Assembly: GCF_014269035.2 (NCBI RefSeq)
Contig: NZ_JABWRP020000015.1
Coordinates: 1 to 64,000 of the forward strand
Origin: Pseudomonas vlassakiae
GTDB taxonomy: Bacteria > Pseudomonadota > Gammaproteobacteria > Pseudomonadales > Pseudomonadaceae
Direction of reading: 5' to 3'
Length of the DNA stretch: 64,000 bases
This document shows positions 25,042 to 33,545 of this stretch, in pieces (within the stretch, counting starts at the first letter, position 1; each line of letters starts with the position of its first letter). The notes under the pieces are model-generated. The model was not told where the DNA came from and did not search any database. It was given only the letters and a program-made list of their open reading frames with translations. A program made the position numbers and the translations under genes.

Positions 25042-25806
25042 TCAGGCGACAGGGATAGGGTTTTCGGCCAGAGCCTGGTTGAACTGGTTGATCAGTTCAT
25101 GCTCGTTTGGCCCTTGGTTGGCGCGCACTGGGACGACGCGGTCAACCAGGACTTCGGTTGTCGCTGTTTCCAGTTTTTCCAGGGTTTCCTGGATGAATTC
25201 GTCCAGCGGCATGGCGCGTTCATCACCACTTTTGTGGATCAGATCGGTGTCTACCCATGGCGGTGCGATTTCCAGAACCTTGACGCTGGTATCGCGCAGG
25301 GCAAAACGTTGCGACAGCGAGTAGGAGTGAATCGCAGCTTTGGTCGCCGAATAGAGGGCTGTCGCGGCCAGTGGCAGATAGGCCAGTACCGAGCTGTTGT
25401 TGATGATGTAGGCATCGGGTTGGCGCTTGAGATGCTCTACAAACGCTGCGCTGACACGCACCGGGCCCAGCAGGTTGGTTTGCAGCAGCCCTACAGCCTG
25501 CTCGTCGTCATAATCGCCTGAGCCTGGGTTGTCGAAAGGCATGATGCCGGCATTGTTGATGATGACGTTCAGCGAGGGATGGCGACGGATAACCTCTTGT
25601 GCGACATCCTTGATCTGCTGGTGATCATTGATATCAAGCTGAACGGTGTCGATGCCGGGATTGGAGCTGGCGATTTCATCCAGCAGCGATTGGCGTCGGC
25701 CCGCGATGATGACTTTGTTTCCACGCTGGTGGAACGCTTCGGCCAAGGCGCGGCCGATGCCCGAGGTGCCGCCAGTGATGAAGATGGTGTTTGCGCTCGT
25801 TTTCAT
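25042..25806 (-). CDS. Short-chain dehydrogenase (DltE-like SDR)
   Basis: 254 aa. Cofactor motif TGGTSGIG at 11-18, NNAG at 84-87, catalytic S139, Y152 and K156 (LYSATK). The residue after beta-2 is AGRR, which favours NADP. DltE-like proteins of this group reduce carbonyls of unknown identity. It lies just downstream of a broken SDR gene and upstream of AhpD. Confidence 0.88.
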   Translation of the reverse strand: MKTSANTIFITGGTSGIGRALAEAFHQRGNKVIIAGRRQSLLDEIASSNPGIDTVQLDINDHQQIKDVAQEVIRRHPSLNVIINNAGIMPFDNPGSGDYDDEQAVGLLQTNLLGPVRVSAAFVEHLKRQPDAYIINNSSVLAYLPLAATALYSATKAAIHSYSLSQRFALRDTSVKVLEIAPPWVDTDLIHKSGDERAMPLDEFIQETLEKLETATTEVLVDRVVPVRANQGPNEHELINQFNQALAENPIPVA

Positions 25807-25819
25807 GATTTGTATCCTT

Positions 25820-26178
25820 TCAATGGATTGATTGAACGTCGTAACGCGGAGCGAGTTTGTTGCTGGAGAGATGTCCGAACAGCGCCTTGCGGCTGCTTTC
25901 GTACAGCTCGAAATGCTGTATGTCCTGCATGGAAGGGATGGGGATCAGGACACCGTTGTCGAAGTCTTGAAGGGCGCCATCCATCAGGTCGCCTGGAGCA
26001 CTTCAACGCTCTGCTGAGTCTCGTTGGTGATATGGCTGGCAAGCGCGTTCAGGCGATCACGATTGCGGGCGACCAGTATCAGGTCATAGCCACGTTGAGC
26101 CAGGCGGTCTGCGAAAATTGCTCCGATGCCGGTGGATGCGCCTGTGATCAGGGCGGTGCCTTTGTATTCCTGAGTCAT
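25820..26178 (-). pseudogene. SDR gene with internal deletion and frameshift
   Basis: The N-terminal part (ATG 26178 to TGA 25984) encodes a normal SDR start, MTQEYKGTALITGASTGIG, up to EVLQAT. In the next frame, from 25984 to TGA 25820, follows GVLIPIPSMQDIQHFELYES then SRKALFGHLSSNKLAPRY, the normal SDR tail. About 150 residues including the active-site Tyr-x-x-x-Lys are missing and the frame is shifted. The gene once headed the operon with the intact SDR. Confidence 0.82.
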
Positions 26179-26263
26179 GGTCCAGCTCCGTTGTTTGGGT
26201 GTGGAGCCATGATGCAAAAAAACAGATTTGTCTTAAACGACGCATATGGTCATGTTTTAGGAC

Positions 26264-26464
26264 GTGGTCGAAACTGACGAAGGAGTGTTGTCCGTTGTCT
26301 TCCTCTGTTGCTACCTCGGTATGGGTGTTCCGGCGATGGTCACTGGGTATGCGGTAGCTAGCGGATACGGCATCTTCGAAACCGCAATAATGTTCGCCAT
26401 GCTGGTAATGAGCCTTTCATTCGTAGCGGTCTACAGGATGATGAGTGGTGGCGCTAAGGTATGA
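26264..26464 (+). pseudogene. Major facilitator transporter, C-terminal relic
   Basis: The 66-codon frame reads VVFLCCYLGMGVPAMVTGYA, then GIFETAIMFAMLVMSLSFVAVYRM. YLGMGVPAMVTGYA is the TM11 pattern of DHA1 MFS transporters (yLxxGlPaixaGxxa), followed by TM12. The other 10 helices are absent, and a good terminator follows at 26482. Could in principle be a small membrane protein, but the match to the MFS end is strong. Confidence 0.7.
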
Positions 26465-26481
26465 CGCTGGTAGAAAAGTAG

Positions 26482-26506
26482 AAAAGGCCACGTAAAGTGG
26501 CCTTTT
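26482..26506. terminator. Rho-independent bidirectional terminator
   Basis: AAAAGGCCAC (26482-26491) / GTGGCCTTTT (26497-26506) with a GTAAA loop: a 10-bp perfect stem with T-runs in both directions, between the MFS relic and the convergent hydrolase gene. Confidence 0.85.
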
Positions 26507-26526
26507 CAATGTGCGGCTACTGGTCG

Positions 26527-27372
26527 CTACTGCGCGACGAATGCCCCGATGTGCCGGGCAGTGGCGATGGGGTATTGCATGTGAGGGCCATGCCCGGTAT
26601 TCGGCAAGCTGAGTTGGGTCAGCGATGGAAGTTGCTGGGTCAGCGCCTGCCAGTTCTCGACAGGGAATACGATGTCGTGATCACCGCCTATGTGCAGAAC
26701 CGGGATGTTGGTGGTCTTGAGGGCCTGCAGTACTGCTTCTACGGGGAATACCGGGTTCTTGGGAGCGTCGCCGAGTTGCTGTGCAGCCCAGGCAACTGGC
26801 ACCTGCGGACTACGATTCTGGGTTCTGGACGCCAGTCGCGACCAGGCGAGTTCAGCCGCTGTTCGACTCTGATCCGAGGTTGGCTCGAAGAACAGTTTCA
26901 CAAAATCTTCGAAGTCGTTTTCACGGCGTGCAAGCTCATAAAACAGCGGCTCGCCCGTTTTCACCAACTGGCCAGGAGGCGTTGTGCCCAGCAGTACCGA
27001 GTGGCTCACCAGCTGTGGTGCTTGCGCCAGAACAACTTGTGCAGCAATGCCGCCAAGCGACCACCCTCCAATCACGACGCGGCCCAGGCCAAGGGCGTGA
27101 ATCAGCTCGATGGCATCCTTTGCCAGAGAGCCTGGGTTATAGCTCGCCTCACCTGTTGAATGGCCCAGACCGGTGTAGTCGAAGACTGTTACTTGAAAGC
27201 CTTGCGTGACCAGACTATCGAGAAACAGGGGATCCCAGTCATCCATCGTGCCTCTATAGCGAACCAGCAAGAGCAAGGGCTTGCCATCGCCTATCGTGCG
27301 GTAAGCGAGTCGGCGATTACTGACATCAATGAAACGAGTTTCTGCTTCAGCGCTTTTGATCGAGGTGGACAT
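26527..27372 (-). CDS. Alpha/beta hydrolase
   Basis: 281 aa. Triad: S105 in GGWSLGGIA, D231/D233 in IGGDHDIVFP, H261 in PNTGHGPHMQYP. The usual HG dipeptide before the cap is replaced by VRYRG, which weakens a classic oxyanion hole. Solitary gene, with a terminator downstream and a 300-bp gap upstream containing a repeat-like stretch. Substrate unknown. Confidence 0.83.
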   Translation of the reverse strand: MSTSIKSAEAETRFIDVSNRRLAYRTIGDGKPLLLLVRYRGTMDDWDPLFLDSLVTQGFQVTVFDYTGLGHSTGEASYNPGSLAKDAIELIHALGLGRVVIGGWSLGGIAAQVVLAQAPQLVSHSVLLGTTPPGQLVKTGEPLFYELARRENDFEDFVKLFFEPTSDQSRTAAELAWSRLASRTQNRSPQVPVAWAAQQLGDAPKNPVFPVEAVLQALKTTNIPVLHIGGDHDIVFPVENWQALTQQLPSLTQLSLPNTGHGPHMQYPIATARHIGAFVAQ

Positions 27373-27673
27373 CGGGCCTGCTCCTTGGTTTGGTGTGGTC
27401 CAATCCTGAAGGTTCGTTGTCCAAGGCGGTACGTCGTTTAGGGTTGGTTTTCAGGACATGATGACTTTGTCCACGCATGCGAAAAACGGATTTGTATGAC
27501 CGCTCAGGGTCGAAATCGGCCGTTGGTGAGCGGCTGCTTCCGACCCATTGCGGACACTGAGGCCCTACGCTGAAGTCTAGACAGCTTGTCGCCCTCTAAA
27601 GGCTCAAGCTAGTTATCAGCGTCCACTGTCGAGCCTAGGAGTTTCTCGGCAAGTCAGCTACCTGTCGTCGCGC
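27373..27673. other. 301-bp intergenic region with repeat-like element
   Basis: Between two minus-strand genes. Positions about 27500-27560 hold a mosaic of GGGTCGAAA and TTCCGACCC blocks (imperfect inverted pair around CGGCCGTTGGTGAGCGGCTG) that resembles dispersed intergenic elements of Pseudomonas; a related block is at 29262-29325. No coding signal seen. Confidence 0.4.
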
Positions 27674-28615
27674 TCACTTGCCCCCAAGGTTCGCCCGAGC
27701 CCATTGCTCAGCGGTGGTTACTGGAATCGACTGCTGTTCGTTGAAGGTTCCCGATTTAGGCCATGCCACACCTCTGCCCTGTGCGAACACAGCACGGTAC
27801 TTTTTGATGTGATGGGTAGGATCTTTTCTCAGCTCATCCATCAGGAACGGAACAGACCACACGTTAGTTTTGAACGGACGACCCAGCGCATGTTCGAGGA
27901 TGTTCGCGACTTGTCCATACGACACCGTGTCGCCTGAGAGATAGACAATCTCATTGCGGAAGCGAGGTTCGAAGAAGACGATTTCCGCCGTGAGAGCGCC
28001 GATGTCGTCTGGTGTAGTGAGCGTCACGCTGTTCTCAAGACTGCCGAGAGCGTTAACGATGTCATTGTCGAAGTCCACGACCTCAAATACGGGCTCGAAA
28101 AGGAAGCTGGTGAACATGCCCGTCGAGATAATGACCCATTCAGTTTTGTCTTGCGCACGAAGCGCCTCGCGTACATCGAGTTGAGAATCGAAAAGATCTT
28201 GGGGGCTGCCCCGACCGATCACTTCGAAATCCACGCCAAACTGCCACGGGAAGTAGCGCTTCACGCCCGACCTTAGCGCTGCTGTCGCCAGTTTCATGGG
28301 AGTTTCTCGACCCGCGACCATGCCGGCACAGCCTATGACAGTATCGAACCGGGCGAACACTTCAGCTAGCTGTTCAATTGAATCGTTCACCAGATCCGCA
28401 GCGACCATCTGAATGCCCAGCCCACGAAGCTCGTCGATTTCGGCCTTTTTCTCCGGGGTCTGGGTGTTGATGGTCGACTCCCGGAGAAGAACGCTGATTT
28501 GGGAACCAGGTGCGCGTTTGGCCACCCGCGCGAGATTGCGCAAAACCGGGAGACCAAGTTCCCCAGCGCCGAGAACAAGGATGGATTGAGGGGCAAGCGG
28601 GGTTGCTTCGGTCAT
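27674..28615 (-). CDS. NmrA-family NAD(P)-binding protein (isoflavone-reductase-like)
   Basis: 313 aa. N-terminal Rossmann motif ILVLGAGELGLPVLRNL at about 12-28, then VLLRESTINT as the NADPH-binding region. YFPWQFGVDFEVIGRG replaces the usual catalytic-lysine segment, and the C-terminal half has TPDDIGALTAEIVF and YLSGDTVSYGQVANILE. These proteins reduce phenylpropanoids in plants or act as redox-sensing partners. Divergent from an HxlR gene, a typical HxlR/oxidoreductase switch. Confidence 0.85.
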   Translation of the reverse strand: MTEATPLAPQSILVLGAGELGLPVLRNLARVAKRAPGSQISVLLRESTINTQTPEKKAEIDELRGLGIQMVAADLVNDSIEQLAEVFARFDTVIGCAGMVAGRETPMKLATAALRSGVKRYFPWQFGVDFEVIGRGSPQDLFDSQLDVREALRAQDKTEWVIISTGMFTSFLFEPVFEVVDFDNDIVNALGSLENSVTLTTPDDIGALTAEIVFFEPRFRNEIVYLSGDTVSYGQVANILEHALGRPFKTNVWSVPFLMDELRKDPTHHIKKYRAVFAQGRGVAWPKSGTFNEQQSIPVTTAEQWARANLGGK

Positions 28616-28686
28616 GATTTCTCCTGAGGCGTAATGCCTATAACATGAGCGAATGCTGGCATGATCAGGCAGTACTCGTAAGAAGG

Positions 28687-28696
28687 CACACGTGTG
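28687..28696. promoter_or_regulatory. Palindrome in the NmrA/HxlR divergent gap
   Basis: CACACGTGTG, 10-bp perfect palindrome, 18 bases before the HxlR ATG and close to its AGGAGG ribosome site. Candidate autoregulatory site; a second small inverted repeat AGGC/GCCT is at about 28625-28637 near the NmrA start. Confidence 0.35.
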
Positions 28697-28713
28697 ATAC
28701 CTAGGAGGAAAAA

Positions 28714-29163
28714 ATGACCAATCAGGACGCTCTGAGCCAGGCGGAAGCTATCTGCCAAACGCTCCGAGAAGATGATGATGGCGTCAGGCGGGAAGTCCTC
28801 GCTCACGCAGGTAGCCGATGGTCATTGGGCATCCTGCATGCCTTGGGCGTGTACGGCACGATGCGCCACGCCGAGATAAAAAGACAGATGACTGGGGTGA
28901 CCCAGCGAATGCTCACCAAGACGCTACGCGCCATGGAGCGGGATGGATTACTGCTTCGACGGGAGTTCGAGGAAATTCCGCCGCGCGTCGAATACGAGCT
29001 GACGCCGCTGGGTATGGAGCTGTTGGTTCGGATGTCCCCCGTTTGGATGTGGGTGGTCGAAAACGCAGAGGAATTCCGCGAGGCGCGTCGCGCTTTCGAC
29101 AGTCAAGGTGAAAAGAAGCCCGCCTGGCAAATCCCCACCCCGGCACTCTTTGATCCAGAGTAA
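28714..29163 (+). CDS. HxlR-family regulator
   Basis: 149 aa, ATG 28714 with AGGAGG upstream. The family HTH is seen in VRREVLAHAGSRWSLGILHAL, GVTQRMLTKTLRAMERDGLLLR and the wing PPRVEYELTPLGMELL. The conserved Cys of redox-sensing HxlR proteins is replaced by Val/Arg at its position; the only Cys is near residue 14 (AICQTL). Probably controls the divergent NmrA gene. Confidence 0.87.
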   Translation: MTNQDALSQAEAICQTLREDDDGVRREVLAHAGSRWSLGILHALGVYGTMRHAEIKRQMTGVTQRMLTKTLRAMERDGLLLRREFEEIPPRVEYELTPLGMELLVRMSPVWMWVVENAEEFREARRAFDSQGEKKPAWQIPTPALFDPE

Positions 29164-29554
29164 TCGATAGCGTGCACCCTCTTTCAGATAAGTACCACTC
29201 GATTTGACCTAGCAAAAATCGAACGCATGCCTTTGGCCTACAGCCGTCCTTCGCGACGGGCAGCTATGGGTCGTAAGCGGACGGTCACGAACGCGCATAG
29301 GTCGTTAGCAGCCGCCCGTGGCAGGCGAAACGAATTTATTCCTTTCGGTGCATCCAGTCCGCTCGTTGGCGGGTATTGCATAGCGGCGGCCTGTGACTGC
29401 CCAGCCAATTGTCCTATCAGGAGCATTACCCAGGGGGCCTCAAATCCTCCGCCTGCCTGCGCGCCTGTTGCCGCGACAAGGCCAACACCCCCGGCCTAGC
29501 CGAATGGACCTCCGTCGGCCTCAAGGCCGAGGGTCTGCAAAGGCTCGAAAGTGA
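29164..29554. other. 391-bp intergenic region with repeat-like block
   Basis: From 29262 to 29325 there is a pair of ATGGGTCGTAAGCGGAC and ATAGGTCGTTAGCAGCC-type half elements, similar in composition to the block at 27500-27560. The stretch 29409-29550 is open in the plus frame but has no recognisable domain and I do not call it a gene. Confidence 0.4.
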
Positions 29555-30049
29555 TCACTGCACAGCAATGGATTTGGCCATTTCCGCCGTTCCAGCCCAA
29601 CCGCCTTGCTCATACACCGGTTTGCCCGTCTCAGTGGCATGCAGCACCGCGAAGGTGATGCCTCGGCGAGCGAACTCGGCTTCAGCCGCTTGCATCAATG
29701 ACGAAGCCAGGCCCCGGCGGCGGTAGGCCGGCTGGACGTACACATTCAACACATAGCCACGCTTGTCGAGGGTTGGGTGCGAGGGATGGGGTGGCCAATC
29801 GATGCTCATCAGGCCAATCGCGGCGACCACGTGTTCTCCATCCAGGAGTTTGAATCCGTAATACCGACCGTCTCCCAGCCGCTCCTCCAGCCATGGGCGA
29901 AAGTGCTCAGTCATGACGCGCAGATCTTCAGCAATACCACCCGCTTCGAGGAACATCTGCTCGCGATGCGTGCAGATCATTTCGGCGTCAGAAGGCCCGA
30001 CAGGGCGGCACGCCAGACCGTGAAACGCTGCACATCCTTGTAATCCCAT
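29555..30049 (-). CDS. GNAT-family N-acetyltransferase
   Basis: 164 aa from ATG 30049 with GGAG eight bases upstream; the frame continues to a GTG at 30079. GNAT motif A is clear: LNVYVQPAYRRRGLASSLMQAAEAEF (Q/RxxGxG/A acetyl-CoA loop RRRGLA). Motif B region: AVLHATETGKPVYEQGGW. No partner gene indicates the substrate. Confidence 0.87.
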   Translation of the reverse strand: MGLQGCAAFHGLACRPVGPSDAEMICTHREQMFLEAGGIAEDLRVMTEHFRPWLEERLGDGRYYGFKLLDGEHVVAAIGLMSIDWPPHPSHPTLDKRGYVLNVYVQPAYRRRGLASSLMQAAEAEFARRGITFAVLHATETGKPVYEQGGWAGTAEMAKSIAVQ

Positions 30050-30106
30050 CACTGTTTCTCCAGCGTCAGTAGCATCCACTCATGAAGGTGCAGCCTATGT
30101 CAGTCC

Positions 30107-30438
30107 CTAAACCCTCGCAACTTCTCCAAGAACGACGACGATAACTTCCTTTTGGTCTTTGACACTTGGGAAGTTCACCAAGACGCCCGGGCCGACGGCG
30201 AGCATGAAGAGGATCGGTAGGGGCATGAGGCTGCGCATCATCATGCTGATCAGCGTGATAATGAGTACCGCGTTAAAGAGGAGTCCCCAGTCGGTCAGTT
30301 CGAACGCGGTGAAATGGCTCATGCCTTCGTCATGATCGAGTTGCACGACACTCAGACGACGGCGCTCCCTGCCAAAGTGAGGATGTTCATCACCCCGTTG
30401 GTCAGCAACAGCACGGTGGCCAGAACCTGCAGGCTCAT
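30107..30438 (-). pseudogene. CitMHS-family citrate/metal transporter, broken remnant
   Basis: From 30322 to 30107 the frame reads LLFNAVLIITLISMMMRSLM then PLPILFMLAVGPGVLVNFPSVKDQKE, the MPLPxLFM..VNxPxxKxQ core of CitMHS symporters, preceded by RERRRLSVVQLDHDE. Upstream, in a different frame (30438-30355), comes LQVLATVLLLTNGVMNI, the GVMN segment. The linking 40 or so residues are deleted and the frame shifted; the N-terminal half and the end are missing. Confidence 0.72.
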
Positions 30439-30496
30439 CCTGCACGTCGGTACGCCAGGGAGCCGTTCACCTGTTTCACGACTTATGAGCCATCAT

Positions 30497-30546
30497 GCTC
30501 GATGGCCGGGATATTGCGCAGCTTGAGTTCGACCTGGGTCGGGCTT
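30497..30546 (-). repeat. Duplicated fragment of the 31014-31367 gene
   Basis: 50 bases here align with 31138-31188 with about five differences and one missing base, read on the minus strand as the PTQVELxLR segment of that gene. The single-base indel breaks the frame. This is a relic of a second copy, separated from the intact gene by the SnoaL-like gene. Confidence 0.75.
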
Positions 30547-30592
30547 TTAGGTAATCGGTTGTAATCAGCTATCGAACCAGGACTGAAATGCC

Positions 30593-30970
30593 ATGAATCC
30601 ATATCTACAAGAAGTCATCGACCTGCACGTGTTGATCGAGGCGCTCTTCGCCAGAGGAGAGGGCCAGGTCGAGGCCATGGTCGCGCGCTTCACGGCGGAG
30701 TTCTCCATGATCACGCCGACTGGCTTGCAGGTGAGCCTGCAGGATGTCGCCAACCTGTTCGCCACGCGTGCTGGTAGCCAGCCGGGGCTGACCATCGAGC
30801 TCTCTGGCTTGGAAACCTTGGCGCAATGGCCGGAGGGTGCAATGGTCCGCTATCAAGAGACCCATCGGTTGCCCGGCCAGGACGCGACGACACGGCGCTC
30901 GACGGCGCTGTTCAGCCTTCAGGGAGACCGCATTTTGTGGCGCCATCTCCATGAAACCTGGGCAGCGTGA
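30593..30970 (+). CDS. SnoaL/DUF4440-like (NTF2-fold) protein
   Basis: 125 aa from ATG 30593. Pattern of a small cone-shaped NTF2 fold: helix MNPYLQEVIDLHVLIEALFA, FTAEFSMITPTGLQVSLQDVANLFATRAG, then strands VRYQETHRLPG, RRSTALFSLQGDRILWRHLHETW. These domains bind small ligands or catalyse simple isomerisations. It lies between two copies of the 31014-gene sequence. Function unknown. Confidence 0.72.
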   Translation: MNPYLQEVIDLHVLIEALFARGEGQVEAMVARFTAEFSMITPTGLQVSLQDVANLFATRAGSQPGLTIELSGLETLAQWPEGAMVRYQETHRLPGQDATTRRSTALFSLQGDRILWRHLHETWAA

Positions 30971-31013
30971 TTTACCGCTTGAGCCTTGGCCAAGTCGCTG
31001 GCAGAGGTACAGT

Positions 31014-31367
31014 TCAGCCGAGCAGATCGAGCATGCGCTCAAGGGTGCTTTCCAGGCGGGCCAGTTCGATGTGCATGCCGTCGCCATACTCTGCGGTCCC
31101 CAGCGCACATTCAATGATTACCTTGAGCCCCCGAGGTGCTCGATGGCCGGGGTATTTGCGCAGCGTGAGTTCGACTTGGGTCGGGCTTGTCCAGTTGCTG
31201 AGGTCTGCCGACCACAGAGGGTCTTTAAAGCCGAACACCACGTGTCCGTTACGCAGGTCCATGATCTGCGGCGGAAACACCCAGTGCGAGTTGCCTGCTT
31301 CCCACGGGGTCGCCTGGACCTGGTAGCGACCGTCTGGAGAGACGGACAGTATTTCAATGTCGCTCAT
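31014..31367 (-). CDS. Conserved hypothetical protein
   Basis: 117 aa from ATG 31367. The reading is MSDIEILSVSPDGRYQVQAT, HWVFPPQIMDLRNGHVVFGF, DPLWSADLSNWTSPTQVELTLRKYPGHRAPRG, then an acidic/hydrophobic end. No family recognised with certainty; it looks like a small beta-rich cytosolic protein. A broken partial copy at 30497-30546 shows the gene was once duplicated. Confidence 0.6.
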   Translation of the reverse strand: MSDIEILSVSPDGRYQVQATPWEAGNSHWVFPPQIMDLRNGHVVFGFKDPLWSADLSNWTSPTQVELTLRKYPGHRAPRGLKVIIECALGTAEYGDGMHIELARLESTLERMLDLLG

Positions 31368-31579
31368 GGGGGCCTGCCTGGCGTATTGAACCGTTGTGGA
31401 TATGCCAACCGTCAATCGGGGTGAACGGATGCGACTGCGTCAGGTTCAACCCAGTAGATTCGCGCTTCATCTGCCTCGGGAATTTCATAGGGTCGGATAC
31501 CTGTACTGTCCTCGAGGCAATCGCTGGCTTTGGTTACTGGGGCTTCAACGACAAGCGGCTTGGCAAGGGGGAGAAGACA

Positions 31580-32338
31580 TTGCGGCTGCCAATAATCGGG
31601 GTGACGGCCTGCAGCTATAAGGTCGGCCCCCATGCAGTTCAATTGAATGACGACAAAAATGCCAGGGCAGTAGCCACTGCTGCCCATGGATTGCCGTTGA
31701 TCTTACCGATGTTTCCAGAGTTGCTGAACATAGCAGACATCATCGATGGGCTGGATGGTCTGCTTTTCACCGGTTCACCTTCCAATATCGAGCCTCACCA
31801 CTACGAGGGCCCGCCGACCCCACCCGGTACGCAAAAAGATGCCGCTCGTGATCACCTCACGCTACCGCTGTGGCGAGCGGCCGTAGAAGCAGGGCTGCCG
31901 GTGCTGGGCGTGTGCCGGGGTTTCCAGGAAATGAATGTGGCCTTTGGCGGCACGCTCGTCCAGCAGCTCCATCAACCTGGCATAGAGCATGAGCCGCCAA
32001 GCAACGAACCGCTTGAAGACCAGTACGCGCCCGCCCACAGGCTTACGGTGCGACCAGGTGGCGTGTTGCATGGGCTGGGGTTTCCCGAAGTGATCGAAGT
32101 CAACTCGGTACATGGGCAGGGGATAGAACGGGTCGGGGAAGGTCTGCGCATCGAGGCTGTGGCCATGGATGGCCTCGTTGAAGCATTGTCGGTGGAAGGT
32201 AGCCGCTCCTTCGCCCTCGGCGTGCAGTGGCATCCTGAGTGGAAGGTGATGTTCCATCCACAATATCGCGCCATTTTCGAGGCGTTCGGACTCGCTTGCC
32301 GAGTGCGAGCGGCACAGCGGCCAAGGTCGTTCACCTGA
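31580..32338 (+). CDS. PuuD-like class I glutamine amidotransferase (gamma-glutamyl-GABA hydrolase type)
   Basis: 252 aa. Start set at TTG 31580 behind GGGGGAG; the frame is open further up but the family begins PLIGVTAC, matched here by LPIIGVTACSYKVG. Catalytic nucleophile Cys in LGVCRGFQEMNVAFGG, His and Glu in GVQWHPEWK. GDGLLFTGS-like LDGLLFTGSPSNIEP matches the family. In polyamine or ethanolamine catabolism PuuD frees GABA-type products from gamma-glutamyl conjugates; no glutamylation ligase is nearby. Confidence 0.85.
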   Translation: MRLPIIGVTACSYKVGPHAVQLNDDKNARAVATAAHGLPLILPMFPELLNIADIIDGLDGLLFTGSPSNIEPHHYEGPPTPPGTQKDAARDHLTLPLWRAAVEAGLPVLGVCRGFQEMNVAFGGTLVQQLHQPGIEHEPPSNEPLEDQYAPAHRLTVRPGGVLHGLGFPEVIEVNSVHGQGIERVGEGLRIEAVAMDGLVEALSVEGSRSFALGVQWHPEWKVMFHPQYRAIFEAFGLACRVRAAQRPRSFT

Positions 32339-32466
32339 GATCGGCTGTTAAGCTGCAAACACGAATCATCCGTCCGTCGGGGGCATTGCAAACAGAAAAA
32401 AACCCTCGACGAAGGCGTCCATCAAAACAGTTGTAGAGTTCGTTCGACTCTCCACGTCAGGTCTTC

Positions 32467-32493
32467 GGCCCGCCCAGTGCGGGCCTTTTTTTT
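32467..32493 (+). terminator. Strong rho-independent terminator
   Basis: GGCCCGC (32467-32473) / GCGGGCC (32479-32485), CCAGT loop and eight Ts, 129 bases after the amidotransferase stop. It also shields the convergent cyo operon. Confidence 0.85.
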
Positions 32494-32592
32494 GGAGTCA
32501 AAGAGCCACAGCCTGGCGGGCGCGGCTTCTTCAAGGCCTGATGGCGTGTCAAGCATTACCGCTCGGCGACCTGGCCACAGGCCGGCCAGTTG

Positions 32593-32931
32593 TCACAAAC
32601 CGAGCATGTTGTAGTGCACGTAGTACATGATCCACAGCGACAACCCCACCAGCAGCACGATGATCGCCAGGGTGAAAACAAGCGCCACCAGGCTCCAGCG
32701 CTGCTCGCGTGCGGTGGTCAGGTGCAGAAAGAACACCATGTGCACCAGAATCTGCATCACCGCGCAGGCCAGCACCAGCAGGAACGTGGCGCTGCGCGAC
32801 AAGCTCGGATACATGGCCAGCCCGAAGGGAACGAGCGTCAGCAATGCGGCCAGCACAAAGCCGATGTTGTAGGACTTGTGGCTGGACTGGCTGGCCCCTG
32901 CGCTGCTATGAACCTGGCTTTCGCTGCTCAT
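32593..32931 (-). CDS. cyoD: Cytochrome bo3 quinol oxidase subunit IV
   Basis: 112 aa from ATG 32931, overlapping cyoC by ATGA. Three TM helices in the CyoD pattern: YNIGFVLAALLTLVPFGLAM, LLVLACAVMQILVHMVFFLH, LVFTLAIIVLLVGLSLWIMYY. Assists assembly of the oxidase. It is the last gene of the set; the usual cyoE is not downstream. Confidence 0.92.
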   Translation of the reverse strand: MSSESQVHSSAGASQSSHKSYNIGFVLAALLTLVPFGLAMYPSLSRSATFLLVLACAVMQILVHMVFFLHLTTAREQRWSLVALVFTLAIIVLLVGLSLWIMYYVHYNMLGL

Positions 32932-33542
32932 CGGATCACCCCGAACAAGTAAACGACGGTAAACACGCACACCCACACAATGTCGAGGAAGTGCCAGAAC
33001 AGGCTCAGGCAGCTCAGCCGTGTGGAAATGACGCAGCACAGGCCGCGCTGCTGCACCTGGATCATCAGCAGGGCCATCCACACCAGACCTGTCAGCACGT
33101 GCAGGCCGTGGGTGCCGACCAGGGTGAAGAAGCCGGTGAGGAACGCGCTGCGCTGCGGCCCGTAGCCCTCGGCGATCAGGTGATGGAACTCGTTCACCTC
33201 CATGGCGATGAAGCCCAGGCCCAGCGCGAAGGTGACACCCAGCCACTGCAACACGCGGCGTTTGTCCTTGCGGTGATTGGCGAGCATGGCATAGCCGTAG
33301 GTGACGCTGCTGAACAGCAGCAGGCTGGTTTCACCGAGCACGTAGGGCAATTCGAAGATGTCTGCCGCACCCGGGCCGCCTGCCACCGACTGGCCCAGCA
33401 CGGCGTAGGTGGCGAACAGCGTGGCGAACAGGATGCAGTCGGTCAGCAGGTAGATCCAGAAGCCAAACAGGCTCAGGGAACCCGCATCCTCGTAACCTTG
33501 CTCTTGCTGATGGGCGGTTTCGTTCAGGACGATATGCGACAT
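32928..33542 (-). CDS. cyoC: Cytochrome bo3 quinol oxidase subunit III
   Basis: 204 aa. Five hydrophobic helices in the COX3/CyoC order: FGFWIYLLTDCILFATLFATYAVL, LGETSLLLFSSVTYGYAML, GFIAMEVNEFHHLIAEG, GTHGLHVLTGLVWMALLMI, FWHFLDIVWVCVFTVVYLFG. Acts with subunit I in the inner membrane. Three bases after cyoB. Confidence 0.93.
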   Translation of the reverse strand: MSHIVLNETAHQQEQGYEDAGSLSLFGFWIYLLTDCILFATLFATYAVLGQSVAGGPGAADIFELPYVLGETSLLLFSSVTYGYAMLANHRKDKRRVLQWLGVTFALGLGFIAMEVNEFHHLIAEGYGPQRSAFLTGFFTLVGTHGLHVLTGLVWMALLMIQVQQRGLCCVISTRLSCLSLFWHFLDIVWVCVFTVVYLFGVIR

Positions 33543-33545
33543 GGA

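Noticed and set aside
26264..26464. Independent small membrane protein
   Set aside because: Better explained as the TM11-12 end of an MFS transporter; kept as a pseudogene.
29409..29726. 105-codon plus-strand open frame
   Set aside because: Overlaps the GNAT gene antisense over most of its length and has no recognisable domain.
32436..32465. tRNA-like T-arm (AGAGT / ACTCT with 7-nt loop) before the terminator at 32467
   Set aside because: The loop does not fit the TTCRANY consensus and no acceptor, D or anticodon arm can be folded around it.
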